From Magnetovibrio sp. (GTDB taxonomy: Bacteria; Pseudomonadota; Alphaproteobacteria; Rhodospirillales; Magnetovibrionaceae), in assembly GCA_016763255.1 (NCBI GenBank), contig JAESUA010000015.1, positions 1 through 6,722 of the forward strand: 6,722 bases of DNA, written 5' to 3'. Every line of letters begins with the position of its first letter. Positions within the stretch are counted from its first letter, which is position 1. The position numbers and the translations under genes were made by a program. Shown piece by piece: positions 1 to 4,958 of this stretch. A model generated the notes under the pieces. It searched no databases and was not told where the DNA came from. It was given only the letters and a program-made list of their open reading frames with translations.

Positions 1-2
1 CC

Positions 3-68
3 GCTGCTGGCACCGGTGATCAATATGCATTTGGGCTGTTTCATAAGTGGCAGAGTGCCTCATTGTAG
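3..68 (+). CDS. C-terminal tail of an unidentified protein (partial)
   Basis: From the left edge, the third forward frame is open for 21 codons and stops with TAG at 66-68. It would encode a tail containing GTGDQYAFGLFHKWQ. Only 8 bases separate this stop from a strong hairpin terminator at 77-108, which is where the end of a convergent gene would be expected. The peptide is too short for me to assign a family. An alternative is that this is non-coding sequence with a chance open frame: frame 1 is also open here, running through the terminator, which makes it the less likely coding frame. Coding status is an inference from position only. Confidence 0.4.
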   Translation, partial: AAGTGDQYAFGLFHKWQSASL

Positions 69-76
69 CGCAAATG

Positions 77-108
77 ATAAGCCCCGCCGTTTCACGGGCG
101 GGGCTTAT
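77..108. terminator. Strong, probably bidirectional intrinsic terminator
   Basis: A perfect 12-bp stem (ATAAGCCCCGCC, 77-88, with GGCGGGGCTTAT, 97-108) closes an 8-base loop. It lies 20 bases past the stop of cbtA on the minus strand and 8 bases past the putative + strand coding tail. T-rich bases flank it on both sides: TTATTTATC going forward, and TTATCATTT read on the minus strand. It could therefore end both convergent transcription units. Confidence 0.85.
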
Positions 109-128
109 TTATCAGCGTTGCCAATTCA

Positions 129-791
129 TTATGCGTCTTTGGCTTTGAACTTCTCAAAGAAATAAGGCGCTGTGGCACCGATGGAGAGCCATAAAATAGC
201 GCTCATGGCGATGGCATTGGCGGTAAATGTGGCCGCAAGGGTTGCCGGAACGTCGCTGTCCATTTCATCGGCTATGGGTGCACCCCAAACATGTGGTGCG
301 ACAAGTAGCACCGCCCCGAGAACCTGCAGGGGGATCTTCTTTTGGACAAACAAACACAGCAATCCAGCCAGGGTTAAAAGGGCCGTGCTGATCCACCAGT
401 ATTGGCGCAGTTCCAAATCACCCACGGGCATGCCGGGAAGTTTGGGTGGCATGCCGATGGCCGGAGCCAAGCTAAACGATGCAAAGCCGATGGCGGCGAT
501 CAACAAGCCTTTGGTGCGGTCCGGTTTGCTATTGCCAAATGTAAGTCCCACGATCAAAATCAGCGCAAAGGCGATGGTCGTAACCGCGTTGGCCAAGAAG
601 GTGTAGAGGGAGCGCTCGATGGCAGCCCCCACATCCACCTCAGATCCTCCTGGCCCATAAAGCTCTACTGGCAACTCAAAGGTTTCTGCCAATAAAATCA
701 TGGGGGCGGTGGTGCTGGATTGCAGAACCGAAATCAGCGCAGCAGCAATCATGCCAACGGCGACAGCCGTAGCAAACATCCGATATATCAT
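129..791 (-). CDS. cbtA: CbtA, membrane subunit of predicted cobalt transporter
   Basis: A 220-residue integral membrane protein, predicted to take up cobalt together with the tiny CbtB protein next to it. I count about six hydrophobic segments: residues 1-24, 63-84, 94-113, 131-149, 153-170 and 186-210. Family-typical motifs are the acidic AETFE (35-39) after the first helix, FASFSLAPAIGMPP (103-116), LPGM (118-121), RQYWW (129-133) and PHVWGAP (166-172). Length fits the CbtA family. The ATG start is supported by GGGAG placed 8 bases upstream. The gene follows cbtB by 15 bases, so the two are surely co-transcribed, and both lie behind a cobalamin riboswitch. Identification is from motifs I recognise. 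The cobalt substrate is a family prediction based mainly on B12 riboswitch association, not on detailed transport biochemistry. Confidence 0.92.
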   Translation of the reverse strand: MIYRMFATAVAVGMIAAALISVLQSSTTAPMILLAETFELPVELYGPGGSEVDVGAAIERSLYTFLANAVTTIAFALILIVGLTFGNSKPDRTKGLLIAAIGFASFSLAPAIGMPPKLPGMPVGDLELRQYWWISTALLTLAGLLCLFVQKKIPLQVLGAVLLVAPHVWGAPIADEMDSDVPATLAATFTANAIAMSAILWLSIGATAPYFFEKFKAKDA

Positions 792-806
792 GTGAAATGC
801 TCCCGC

Positions 807-989
807 TTAGTGGCAGGGGAACGATTGGACGTGGCGGGTATCGTGTGCAGCGTCGTGAATGGCTGCAGAATTTGCAAATCCAACCGTGAACAGCATGGCA
901 GCGGCAAAGGCCACTGCGACAAGACGCGCCGTGCCCAGTTCGTTGGTTTTTGCAGCGCTGGTGGAAATGGTATTGGCTTGAATGCTCAT
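807..989 (-). CDS. cbtB: CbtB, small His-rich subunit of predicted cobalt transporter
   Basis: A 60-residue protein with one predicted membrane helix (about residues 21-39, ARLVAVAFAAAMLFTVGFA). It is followed by a short tail packed with likely metal ligands: HDAAHDTRH (45-53) and a terminal PCH. This single-helix plus C-terminal His/Cys layout is diagnostic of the CbtB family, and the tail plausibly presents cobalt to CbtA. I chose the ATG at 987-989 because AGGAG sits 6 bases upstream and the resulting length matches the family. A longer reading from 1091 would run through the riboswitch aptamer and is rejected. It is the first gene after the riboswitch, so its ribosome binding site is the obvious control point. 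Confidence 0.93.
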   Translation of the reverse strand: MSIQANTISTSAAKTNELGTARLVAVAFAAAMLFTVGFANSAAIHDAAHDTRHVQSFPCH

Positions 990-1002
990 TATATTCTCCT
1001 GT

Positions 1003-1020
1003 GTCATCTCACCCGATGAC
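1003..1020 (-). promoter_or_regulatory. Leader hairpin just before the cbtB ribosome binding site
   Basis: On the minus strand a 6-bp stem, GTCATC (1020-1015) with GATGAC (1008-1003), encloses the loop GGGTGA. It lies between the riboswitch aptamer and the AGGAG at 996-1000. No hairpin with a U-run follows the aptamer, so this leader segment may be part of a translational expression platform. The dyad itself is visible; its role is inferred. Confidence 0.4.
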
Positions 1021-1034
1021 GTTGAGTTAATCTC

Positions 1035-1229
1035 CATGCGCGGCAGGTATACTGGCTCTGGATCTAGGTTTGCATCTGACCTTCCCAGCACGAAATGCCA
1101 GTGGTCATCGACAATGCAAACTCACCGTTTACAGTTGCGGGGGCAGCCACGGTTGGGACCCCTTGATAGGTAAGTCTTCCGTGTTCCCTTTTGATCCCCT
1201 GGACTTTGTCCGTTTGGGAACCGCACACA
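1035..1229 (-). ncRNA. Adenosylcobalamin (B12) riboswitch upstream of cbtBA
   Basis: Read on the minus strand, the leader carries the cobalamin aptamer elements in the right order. They are the AAAAGGGAACACGG core (1192-1179), GCTGCCCCCGCAACTGTAA (1147-1129), CCACTGG (1104-1098), GGGAAGG (1086-1080) and the B12 box AGCCAGTATACCTGCC (1057-1042). A closing P1 helix pairs UGUGCGG (1227-1221) with CCGCGCA (1043-1037) over 7 bp, including one G-U pair. The B12 box ends about 52 bases before the cbtB start. No intrinsic terminator lies between, so control is probably at translation initiation. Expected behaviour, from the class: B12 binding represses cbtB and cbtA. The 364-base stretch between cbtB and yicC is filled by this element plus two divergent promoter regions. 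Confidence 0.95.
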
Positions 1230-1232
1230 TGA

Positions 1233-1261
1233 TTGATACCCGACAATACATAAGGCGGCAA
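1233..1261 (-). promoter_or_regulatory. Putative promoter of the riboswitch-cbtBA transcript
   Basis: On the minus strand, TTGCCG (1261-1256) and TATCAA (1238-1233) are separated by 17 bases, each matching 4 of 6 sigma-70 consensus positions. Transcription would begin about 6-8 bases further on, exactly at the 5' edge of the aptamer's P1 helix. That fit supports the call more than the modest box quality does. Confidence 0.45.
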
Positions 1262-1296
1262 GTCTCCGGTTCAAAGAGTTCCTGTATCCCCCCATC

Positions 1297-1325
1297 TTGT
1301 TGCCGGACAAGGGGGAGGCTATAAG
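1297..1325 (+). promoter_or_regulatory. Putative promoter of the yicC-gmk operon
   Basis: TATAAG (1320-1325) is a good -10 element, with TTGTTG (1297-1302) 17 bases upstream as a weak -35. The start site would fall near 1332, giving a leader of about 22 bases before the yicC GTG. A dyad at 1290-1315 overlaps the -35 and the spacer. The call rests on spacing and the -10 match only. Confidence 0.45.
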
Positions 1326-1353
1326 TAGAGATCATTTTCAAAAGGGGATTCTT

Positions 1354-2244
1354 GTGAGCGTTTCCAGCATGACCGGCTTTGCCCGCTCCGAAGGGGCCAC
1401 CGACACGTGCACCTGGGGTTGGGAAGCCAAAAGCGTCAACGGCAAAGGCCTTGATGTGCGGCTGCGCTACCCGCGCGGTTTTGATTTCATCGATGCCGCA
1501 TCGCGTGAACGCGTCACAAAACGTTTCAAACGTGGCAACGTGTCCTTGAATCTCGACATCAATTGGACCACACCGCAATCTTCAGTGGTGCTGAACGAAG
1601 ACGTTCTGGCTCAGGTTTTGTTGGCAGTGAAAAAAATCCAAGACACCGTTGCCGATGTGCAGCCGCCGTCGGTGGATGGCATTTTGGCCCTGCGCGGGGT
1701 GCTCGAACAACGCGACGAAGATTTCAGCGCCGATGATGTAAAGGCCCTGGAAGAGGCTTTGCTGGTGGGCCTGGATCAGCTGCTAGACCAGTTGAGTGAA
1801 GGCCGTGACGCCGAAGGTGCGCGCATGGGCGGCGTGTTGCATGACCAGTTGGCGACCATCGAAAGGCTCAGCGAAGAGGCCTGCGCCCTGGCGGCGCTGC
1901 AACCTGACGCCATTCGCCAGCGCTTGGCCAAACAGATCGCCGCCTTGAGCGATGATCTGGGCGACATCGATCCCGATCGTGTGGCCCAAGAAGCCGCGAT
2001 CATCATGACCAAGGCCGATGTGCGTGAAGAGCTCGACCGCTTGGTTGCCCACATCGCTGCGGCGCGTGATCTTTTGGCCGAAGACGGGCCGGTGGGCCGA
2101 CGTTTGGATTTTTTGTGTCAGGAATTTAACCGTGAAGCCAATACCCTATGTTCCAAATCATCCGACACAGAATTGACCCGGGTCGGGCTGGAACTCAAAG
2201 CCACAATCGAACAATTTCGTGAACAGGTGCAAAACATTGAGTGA
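1354..2244 (+). CDS. yicC: YicC/YloC-family endoribonuclease
   Basis: A 296-residue protein of the YicC/YloC family. Its members are endoribonucleases; E. coli YicC has been linked to small-RNA turnover and the Bacillus homologue YloC cleaves RNA. The near-invariant N-terminal SSMTGFAR lies at residues 4-11 and SVNGKGLDVRLRYP at 27-40. The C-terminal DUF1732 part carries REELDRL, GRRLDFLCQEFNREANT and KSSD, and ends in the classic REQVQNIE. I chose GTG at 1354 because AGGGG lies 6 bases upstream and the protein then begins at the conserved motif. An upstream start at 1297 adds 19 residues from the promoter region and is rejected. The stop overlaps the start of gmk by 8 bases, implying translational coupling. 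It is the first gene of the operon. Confidence 0.93.
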   Translation: MSVSSMTGFARSEGATDTCTWGWEAKSVNGKGLDVRLRYPRGFDFIDAASRERVTKRFKRGNVSLNLDINWTTPQSSVVLNEDVLAQVLLAVKKIQDTVADVQPPSVDGILALRGVLEQRDEDFSADDVKALEEALLVGLDQLLDQLSEGRDAEGARMGGVLHDQLATIERLSEEACALAALQPDAIRQRLAKQIAALSDDLGDIDPDRVAQEAAIIMTKADVREELDRLVAHIAAARDLLAEDGPVGRRLDFLCQEFNREANTLCSKSSDTELTRVGLELKATIEQFREQVQNIE

Positions 2245-2890
2245 TCCCCAAAACATCAAACGCCGTGGCTTGATGCTGGTTTTATCGTCGCCATCGGGTG
2301 CGGGTAAAAGCACCATTTCGCGTGAACTGTTGGACCGTGAGCCAGAACTGACCATGTCGGTGTCGGCCACCACCCGGCCACCGCGTCCGGGCGAAGAAGA
2401 AGGCAAAGATTATTTCTTCATCACTAAGGACAACTTTCACGACATGGTCGGTAAGGACGAGTTTTTGGAACATGCCACCGTGTTCGACAATTCCTACGGC
2501 ACCCCGCGTGGCCCGGTGGAAGCCGCGCTGGCGGATGGCAAAGACGTGTTGTTTGATGTCGATTGGCAAGGTACCCAGCAATTGCGCGGACGCGCACCTG
2601 CAGATTTGGTGCGCATATTCATCCTGCCGCCGTCCAAGGACGAACTGGAACGGCGTCTCTATGCCCGTGCCCAAGACCCCGAAGAGGTGATCAAAAAACG
2701 CATGGACAAAGCCGCCACCGAAATGGGCCATTACGATGAATACGATTACATCGTGGTCAACAACGTGGTCAAAGACAGCGTCGCCGAAGTGCAGGCCATC
2801 CTTATCGCCGAACGTCTCAAAAAAGACCGCCGTGAAGGGCTGTACGACTTTGTCCGCGAACTGTGTGGCCACGAAGACGCCGAGGTTTGA
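2237..2890 (+). CDS. gmk: Guanylate kinase
   Basis: A 217-residue guanylate kinase, which phosphorylates GMP to GDP with ATP in the cytoplasm and is needed for GTP, dGTP and ppGpp supply. Visible motifs are the P-loop SPSGAGKS (18-25), VSATTRPPRPGE (42-53) with GMP-binding Ser and Arg residues, KDYFF (57-61), EFLEHA and YGTP in the GMP-binding region, and DVDWQG. Further on are the lid RRLYARAQDPEEVIKKRM and YDYIVVN near the end. The start is TTG at 2237, giving MSDPQNIKRRGLMLVLSS, an N-terminus typical of alphaproteobacterial Gmk. AGGTG lies 7 bases upstream. The first ATG (2273) would remove the N-terminal extension, and a GTG at 2219 would add residues unlike the family. The TTG start inside the end of yicC suggests translational coupling. 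Confidence 0.96.
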   Translation: MSDPQNIKRRGLMLVLSSPSGAGKSTISRELLDREPELTMSVSATTRPPRPGEEEGKDYFFITKDNFHDMVGKDEFLEHATVFDNSYGTPRGPVEAALADGKDVLFDVDWQGTQQLRGRAPADLVRIFILPPSKDELERRLYARAQDPEEVIKKRMDKAATEMGHYDEYDYIVVNNVVKDSVAEVQAILIAERLKKDRREGLYDFVRELCGHEDAEV

Positions 2891-2894
2891 GTCT

Positions 2895-3215
2895 ATGTCG
2901 GAAACACCCATGACCAATAAATTTTTTCTGGTCGACCTCACCTACATTCGTCCGCTTGAAGAGGTCGATGCGTTGAAAGATGCGCACATTGAATTTCTCA
3001 AACAACAGTACGCCCAGGGCTATTTCATCTTTTCGGGTCCCAAAGAACCCCGCGATGGCGGCGTGATTTTGGCCAAGATGCAAACCCGCAACGCTTTGGA
3101 TGCGGTCTTGGCACTGGACCCGTTTAAAAAGGCCGGCGTTGCGCGCTACGGTGTGACCGAATTTAGTCCGGTGATGTGTGCAGATGGTTTTAAGGATTTT
3201 ATCGACACACCTTAA
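2895..3215 (+). CDS. YciI-like family protein (unknown role)
   Basis: A 106-residue protein with the small ferredoxin-like YciI domain. Conserved landmarks are DAHIEFLKQQYAQG (29-42) with His31, FSGP (46-49), the DGG turn (54-56), and LDPF (74-77) in the last helix region. The fold is well known, but a general biochemical function is not. Its conserved His and Asp suggest an active site, and some relatives act in aromatic-compound breakdown. The ATG at 2895 has GAGG 9 bases upstream, inside the end of gmk. A second ATG at 2910 with GGAA upstream is possible and would give 101 residues. It starts 4 bases after gmk, so it is the third gene of the yicC-gmk operon, which ends at the terminator 64 bases downstream. 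Confidence 0.85.
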   Translation: MSETPMTNKFFLVDLTYIRPLEEVDALKDAHIEFLKQQYAQGYFIFSGPKEPRDGGVILAKMQTRNALDAVLALDPFKKAGVARYGVTEFSPVMCADGFKDFIDTP

Positions 3216-3278
3216 AAACCGACCAGTAAAATCCTTTCGAATTGTTCCCGGTCAAATACGCCCGGTGCTTGATGTGGC

Positions 3279-3299
3279 ACAACCCAGTGGGTTGTTTTT
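3279..3299 (+). terminator. Intrinsic terminator of the yicC-gmk-yciI operon
   Basis: A perfect 7-bp stem, ACAACCC (3279-3285) with GGGTTGT (3289-3295), has a 3-base loop AGT. It is followed by an uninterrupted T run to 3299. It is placed 64 bases after the YciI-like stop codon, with no coding sequence in between. Confidence 0.85.
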
Positions 3300-3354
3300 C
3301 CGGTAGGGCAAGCAAAACCAAAAAGTGTTTTAGTATCAATGGAGAAGATCAAAA

Positions 3355-3489
3355 ATGAACGCCGAAACTGAAAATGTAAAACAAGAAACAAGCGATGCCC
3401 CGGAAACCAAGGCCGCCGACAAGCCCGAAGCTCAGACCGAAGACGTCAAAAAAGACGAAAATTCTTCGTGCTGCGGAACGTGCTCCTAA
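3355..3489 (+). CDS. 44-residue acidic microprotein with Cys-Cys-Gly-Thr-Cys tail
   Basis: A short gene with a clear ATG and a GGAG 10 bases upstream (3341-3344). The product has 11 Asp/Glu against 5 Lys and almost no hydrophobic residues, so residues 1-38 look disordered, rich in Glu, Lys, Ala, Thr and Pro. The last eight residues are SSCCGTCS, placing all three cysteines at the extreme C-terminus (39, 40 and 43). There is no signal peptide or membrane segment. The tail could bind a soft metal such as copper or zinc, act as a thiol handle, or be a modification site; I do not recognise the family. It stands alone between the operon terminator at 3279-3299 and two hairpins at 3512-3592, suggesting its own transcript. 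The ribosome binding site, codon composition and isolation favour a real gene over chance. Confidence 0.65.
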   Translation: MNAETENVKQETSDAPETKAADKPEAQTEDVKKDENSSCCGTCS

Positions 3490-3511
3490 TAGAATTTGAG
3501 TAAGCCGACTC

Positions 3512-3533
3512 CTCCCGAATTCATATTTGGGAG
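3512..3533 (+). other. 9-bp hairpin downstream of the Cys-tail microprotein gene
   Basis: CTCCCGAAT (3512-3520) pairs with ATTTGGGAG (3525-3533) around a TCAT loop, with one G-U pair. No T run follows on either strand, so it is not a standard terminator. It may stabilise the 3' end of the short transcript or act together with the hairpin at 3563-3592. Confidence 0.55.
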
Positions 3534-3562
3534 ATGAAGACGCAAAAACGGGATGCAATGCG

Positions 3563-3592
3563 AACTAAACTCACTTAGGTTGAGTTTTAGTT
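3563..3592 (+). terminator. AT-rich hairpin with T-rich trailer, probable terminator
   Basis: AACTAAACTCA (3563-3573) pairs with TGAGTTTTAGTT (3581-3592) around a 7-base loop, leaving one bulged base. A T-rich stretch follows (TTTGTTTTG, then a seven-T run at 3605-3611). The stem is weak in GC for a terminator, but its position suits the end of the microprotein transcript. Confidence 0.4.
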
Positions 3593-3638
3593 TGTTTTGC
3601 GCCCTTTTTTTGTCCAAAAGCGTCTTGGAGACAACATT

Positions 3639-4625
3639 TTGAAAGCAATTGTTTACGCCCGTTACGGAGCGCCGGATGTTCTTGAGCTTCAAGAGGTGGC
3701 AAAGCCAACCCCAAAAGACAACGAAATTGTGGTCAAGGTTAAGGCGACGACGGTGACGTTGGTGGACTGTGCGTTTCGCCAGGGCACGCCATTTGTGGCG
3801 CGGCTCTATACCGGCCTGCTGCGGCCCAAAAAGGGGGTTTTGGGGACCGAGCTTTCAGGGGAGGTTGAATCGGTCGGCGGTGACGTTACGCGGTTTAAAG
3901 TGGGCGATCAAATTTTTGCCGCGACGGACGGGTTTGATGCTCATGCTGAATTCATCTGCCTGCCCGAAGACGGCGCGGTGGAATTTAAACCATCAAATTT
4001 GAGCTTTGAAGAATCCGCAGCCATCTGCAATGGGGCCCTCACCGCATTGCCGTTTTTGCGCGATCAAGCCAATCTTCAGCGTGGCCAAAAGATATTGATC
4101 AATGGCGCGTCGGGATCGATCGGCACCTTTGCGGTGCAGCTTGCCAAATATTTTGGCGCCCATGTCACCGGGGTGTGCAGTGGTGCCAACGTTGAATTGG
4201 TGAAATCGCTGGGTGCCGATCAGGTGATCGATTACAGTCAGGATGATTTTACCCGCAACACTCAAGCCTATGACGTCATATTTGATACGGTCGGCAAAAG
4301 TTCGTTTTCACGCTGCAAAGGCGCGCTCATTGGAAAGGGCATCTACCTTTCCACCGTGATGGCGTTGGGCACGATGATGCAAATGGTATGGACCTCAATG
4401 GTGGGCGGCAAAAGGGCAAAGTTTGCGGCCACCGGTTTAAGATCTGCAAGCGATCAGGCCAAAGACCTTAAGTTTCTTAAAACCTTGCTTGAGGATGGCA
4501 AGATCAAGCCGGTCATCGATAAAACCTACGAGTTGGCCGACATGGCCGTGGCCCATCTCTATGTCGAGACAGGCCACAAAAAAGGCAATGTGGTCATCAC
4601 CATGGGTCTTATGGGTGATGTTTAA
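3639..4625 (+). CDS. Zinc-independent MDR-family NAD(P)-dependent oxidoreductase
   Basis: A 328-residue medium-chain dehydrogenase/reductase of the quinone-oxidoreductase type. The N-terminal GroES-like domain includes GTELSGEV (69-76) and VGDQIFA (88-94). The Rossmann nucleotide-binding part carries NGASGSIGTFAVQLAKYFGA (155-174) and LGADQVIDY (191-199). The cysteine pattern that binds zinc in true alcohol dehydrogenases is absent: the usual catalytic-Cys region reads VDCAFRQG (42-49), as in zinc-free reductases. It probably reduces quinones or enones with NADPH, but the substrate cannot be read from sequence. I chose TTG at 3639, with GGAG 8 bases upstream, because the protein then begins MKAIVYARYG, the family-typical N-terminus. 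An earlier TTG at 3597 would add 14 unrelated residues. It seems to be a single-gene unit. No clear terminator was found in the 90 bases after it. Confidence 0.88.
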   Translation: MKAIVYARYGAPDVLELQEVAKPTPKDNEIVVKVKATTVTLVDCAFRQGTPFVARLYTGLLRPKKGVLGTELSGEVESVGGDVTRFKVGDQIFAATDGFDAHAEFICLPEDGAVEFKPSNLSFEESAAICNGALTALPFLRDQANLQRGQKILINGASGSIGTFAVQLAKYFGAHVTGVCSGANVELVKSLGADQVIDYSQDDFTRNTQAYDVIFDTVGKSSFSRCKGALIGKGIYLSTVMALGTMMQMVWTSMVGGKRAKFAATGLRSASDQAKDLKFLKTLLEDGKIKPVIDKTYELADMAVAHLYVETGHKKGNVVITMGLMGDV

Positions 4626-4715
4626 AGTAGCGACAGCAACCTGGGCGCAACGGGTCACATGAATGACGTCTAGTGCGGTGTTGAATGTTACCTGTGGCCC
4701 ACAGATGCATGCGCG

Positions 4716-4919
4716 CTATTTTGACCGTGCAGATCCACGCCGGGCGGTGCCAAAGGTGTGGCCTTTGTTGATTGTGCCCATGCCCTTGATGGTGTTGTTG
4801 TTCGGTGTGAAGTTGCCAGAATTGGATTGTTGATCTGGGCTTTTGGCCTTGGCGGCACGTTTTTTGGCTAACTTCAGCGCGTTTGACTTTGCCCGCTGGC
4901 TGGCTTTTGCTTTGCTCAT
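4716..4919 (-). CDS. 67-residue highly basic protein of unknown function
   Basis: A small gene whose ATG has an AAAAGG 10 bases upstream. The product has 16 Lys/Arg and a single acidic residue. Residues 2-26 form a Lys/Arg/Ala-rich stretch (KSNALKLAKKRAAKAK is typical), likely an amphipathic helix. The middle, 27-45, is polar and Asn/Gln/Ser-rich (SNSGNFTPNNNT), and the end has two arginine clusters. No cysteine, signal peptide or membrane segment is seen. Such composition suits nucleic acid or ribosome binding, but I do not recognise a family and assign no function. It is convergent with the MDR gene (90-base gap) and lies behind the relic exporter gene and its hairpin. It may be transcribed from its own promoter or by readthrough from pdxA-rsmA. 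Confidence 0.65.
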   Translation of the reverse strand: MSKAKASQRAKSNALKLAKKRAAKAKSPDQQSNSGNFTPNNNTIKGMGTINKGHTFGTARRGSARSK

Positions 4920-4935
4920 GGTTTTTGTGCCTTTT

Positions 4936-4958
4936 AAAATGCTGGCTAAAAGACCAGC
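4936..4958 (-). terminator. Weak hairpin over the stop codon of the exporter relic
   Basis: On the minus strand, GCTGGT pairs with GCCAGC (5 Watson-Crick pairs plus one U-G) around a 6-base loop, followed by ATTTT. The stem spans the TAG of the exporter relic at 4946-4948, so it may be the old terminator of that gene. It would now sit between rsmA and the basic small protein gene. The stem is short, so activity is uncertain. Confidence 0.4.

Noticed and set aside
172..606. 144-residue + strand open frame opposite cbtA
   Set aside because: It is antisense to a well-supported membrane protein gene, with no ribosome binding site and no recognisable motif.
990..1091. Longer N-terminus for CbtB from an upstream ATG at 1091
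   Set aside because: It would translate the 3' part of the riboswitch aptamer, lacks family similarity, and the ATG at 989 has an ideal AGGAG.
1064..1578. Several open frames on both strands (62-149 residues) over the riboswitch and the start of yicC
   Set aside because: They overlap the structured RNA leader or are antisense to yicC, and their products show low-complexity, shadow-like composition.
2282..2941. 219-residue antisense open frame opposite gmk
   Set aside because: It is fully antisense to a certain guanylate kinase gene. Its His/Phe/Val-rich translation is typical of a complementary-strand shadow.
3534..3578. 14-codon ATG-to-TAG frame after the microprotein gene
   Set aside because: It begins directly at the end of a hairpin with no room for a ribosome binding site and has no notable composition.
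4692..4704. Small CTGTG-GCC-CACAG hairpin between the convergent MDR and basic-protein genes
   Set aside because: A 5-bp stem without a T run on either strand is too weak to call a terminator.
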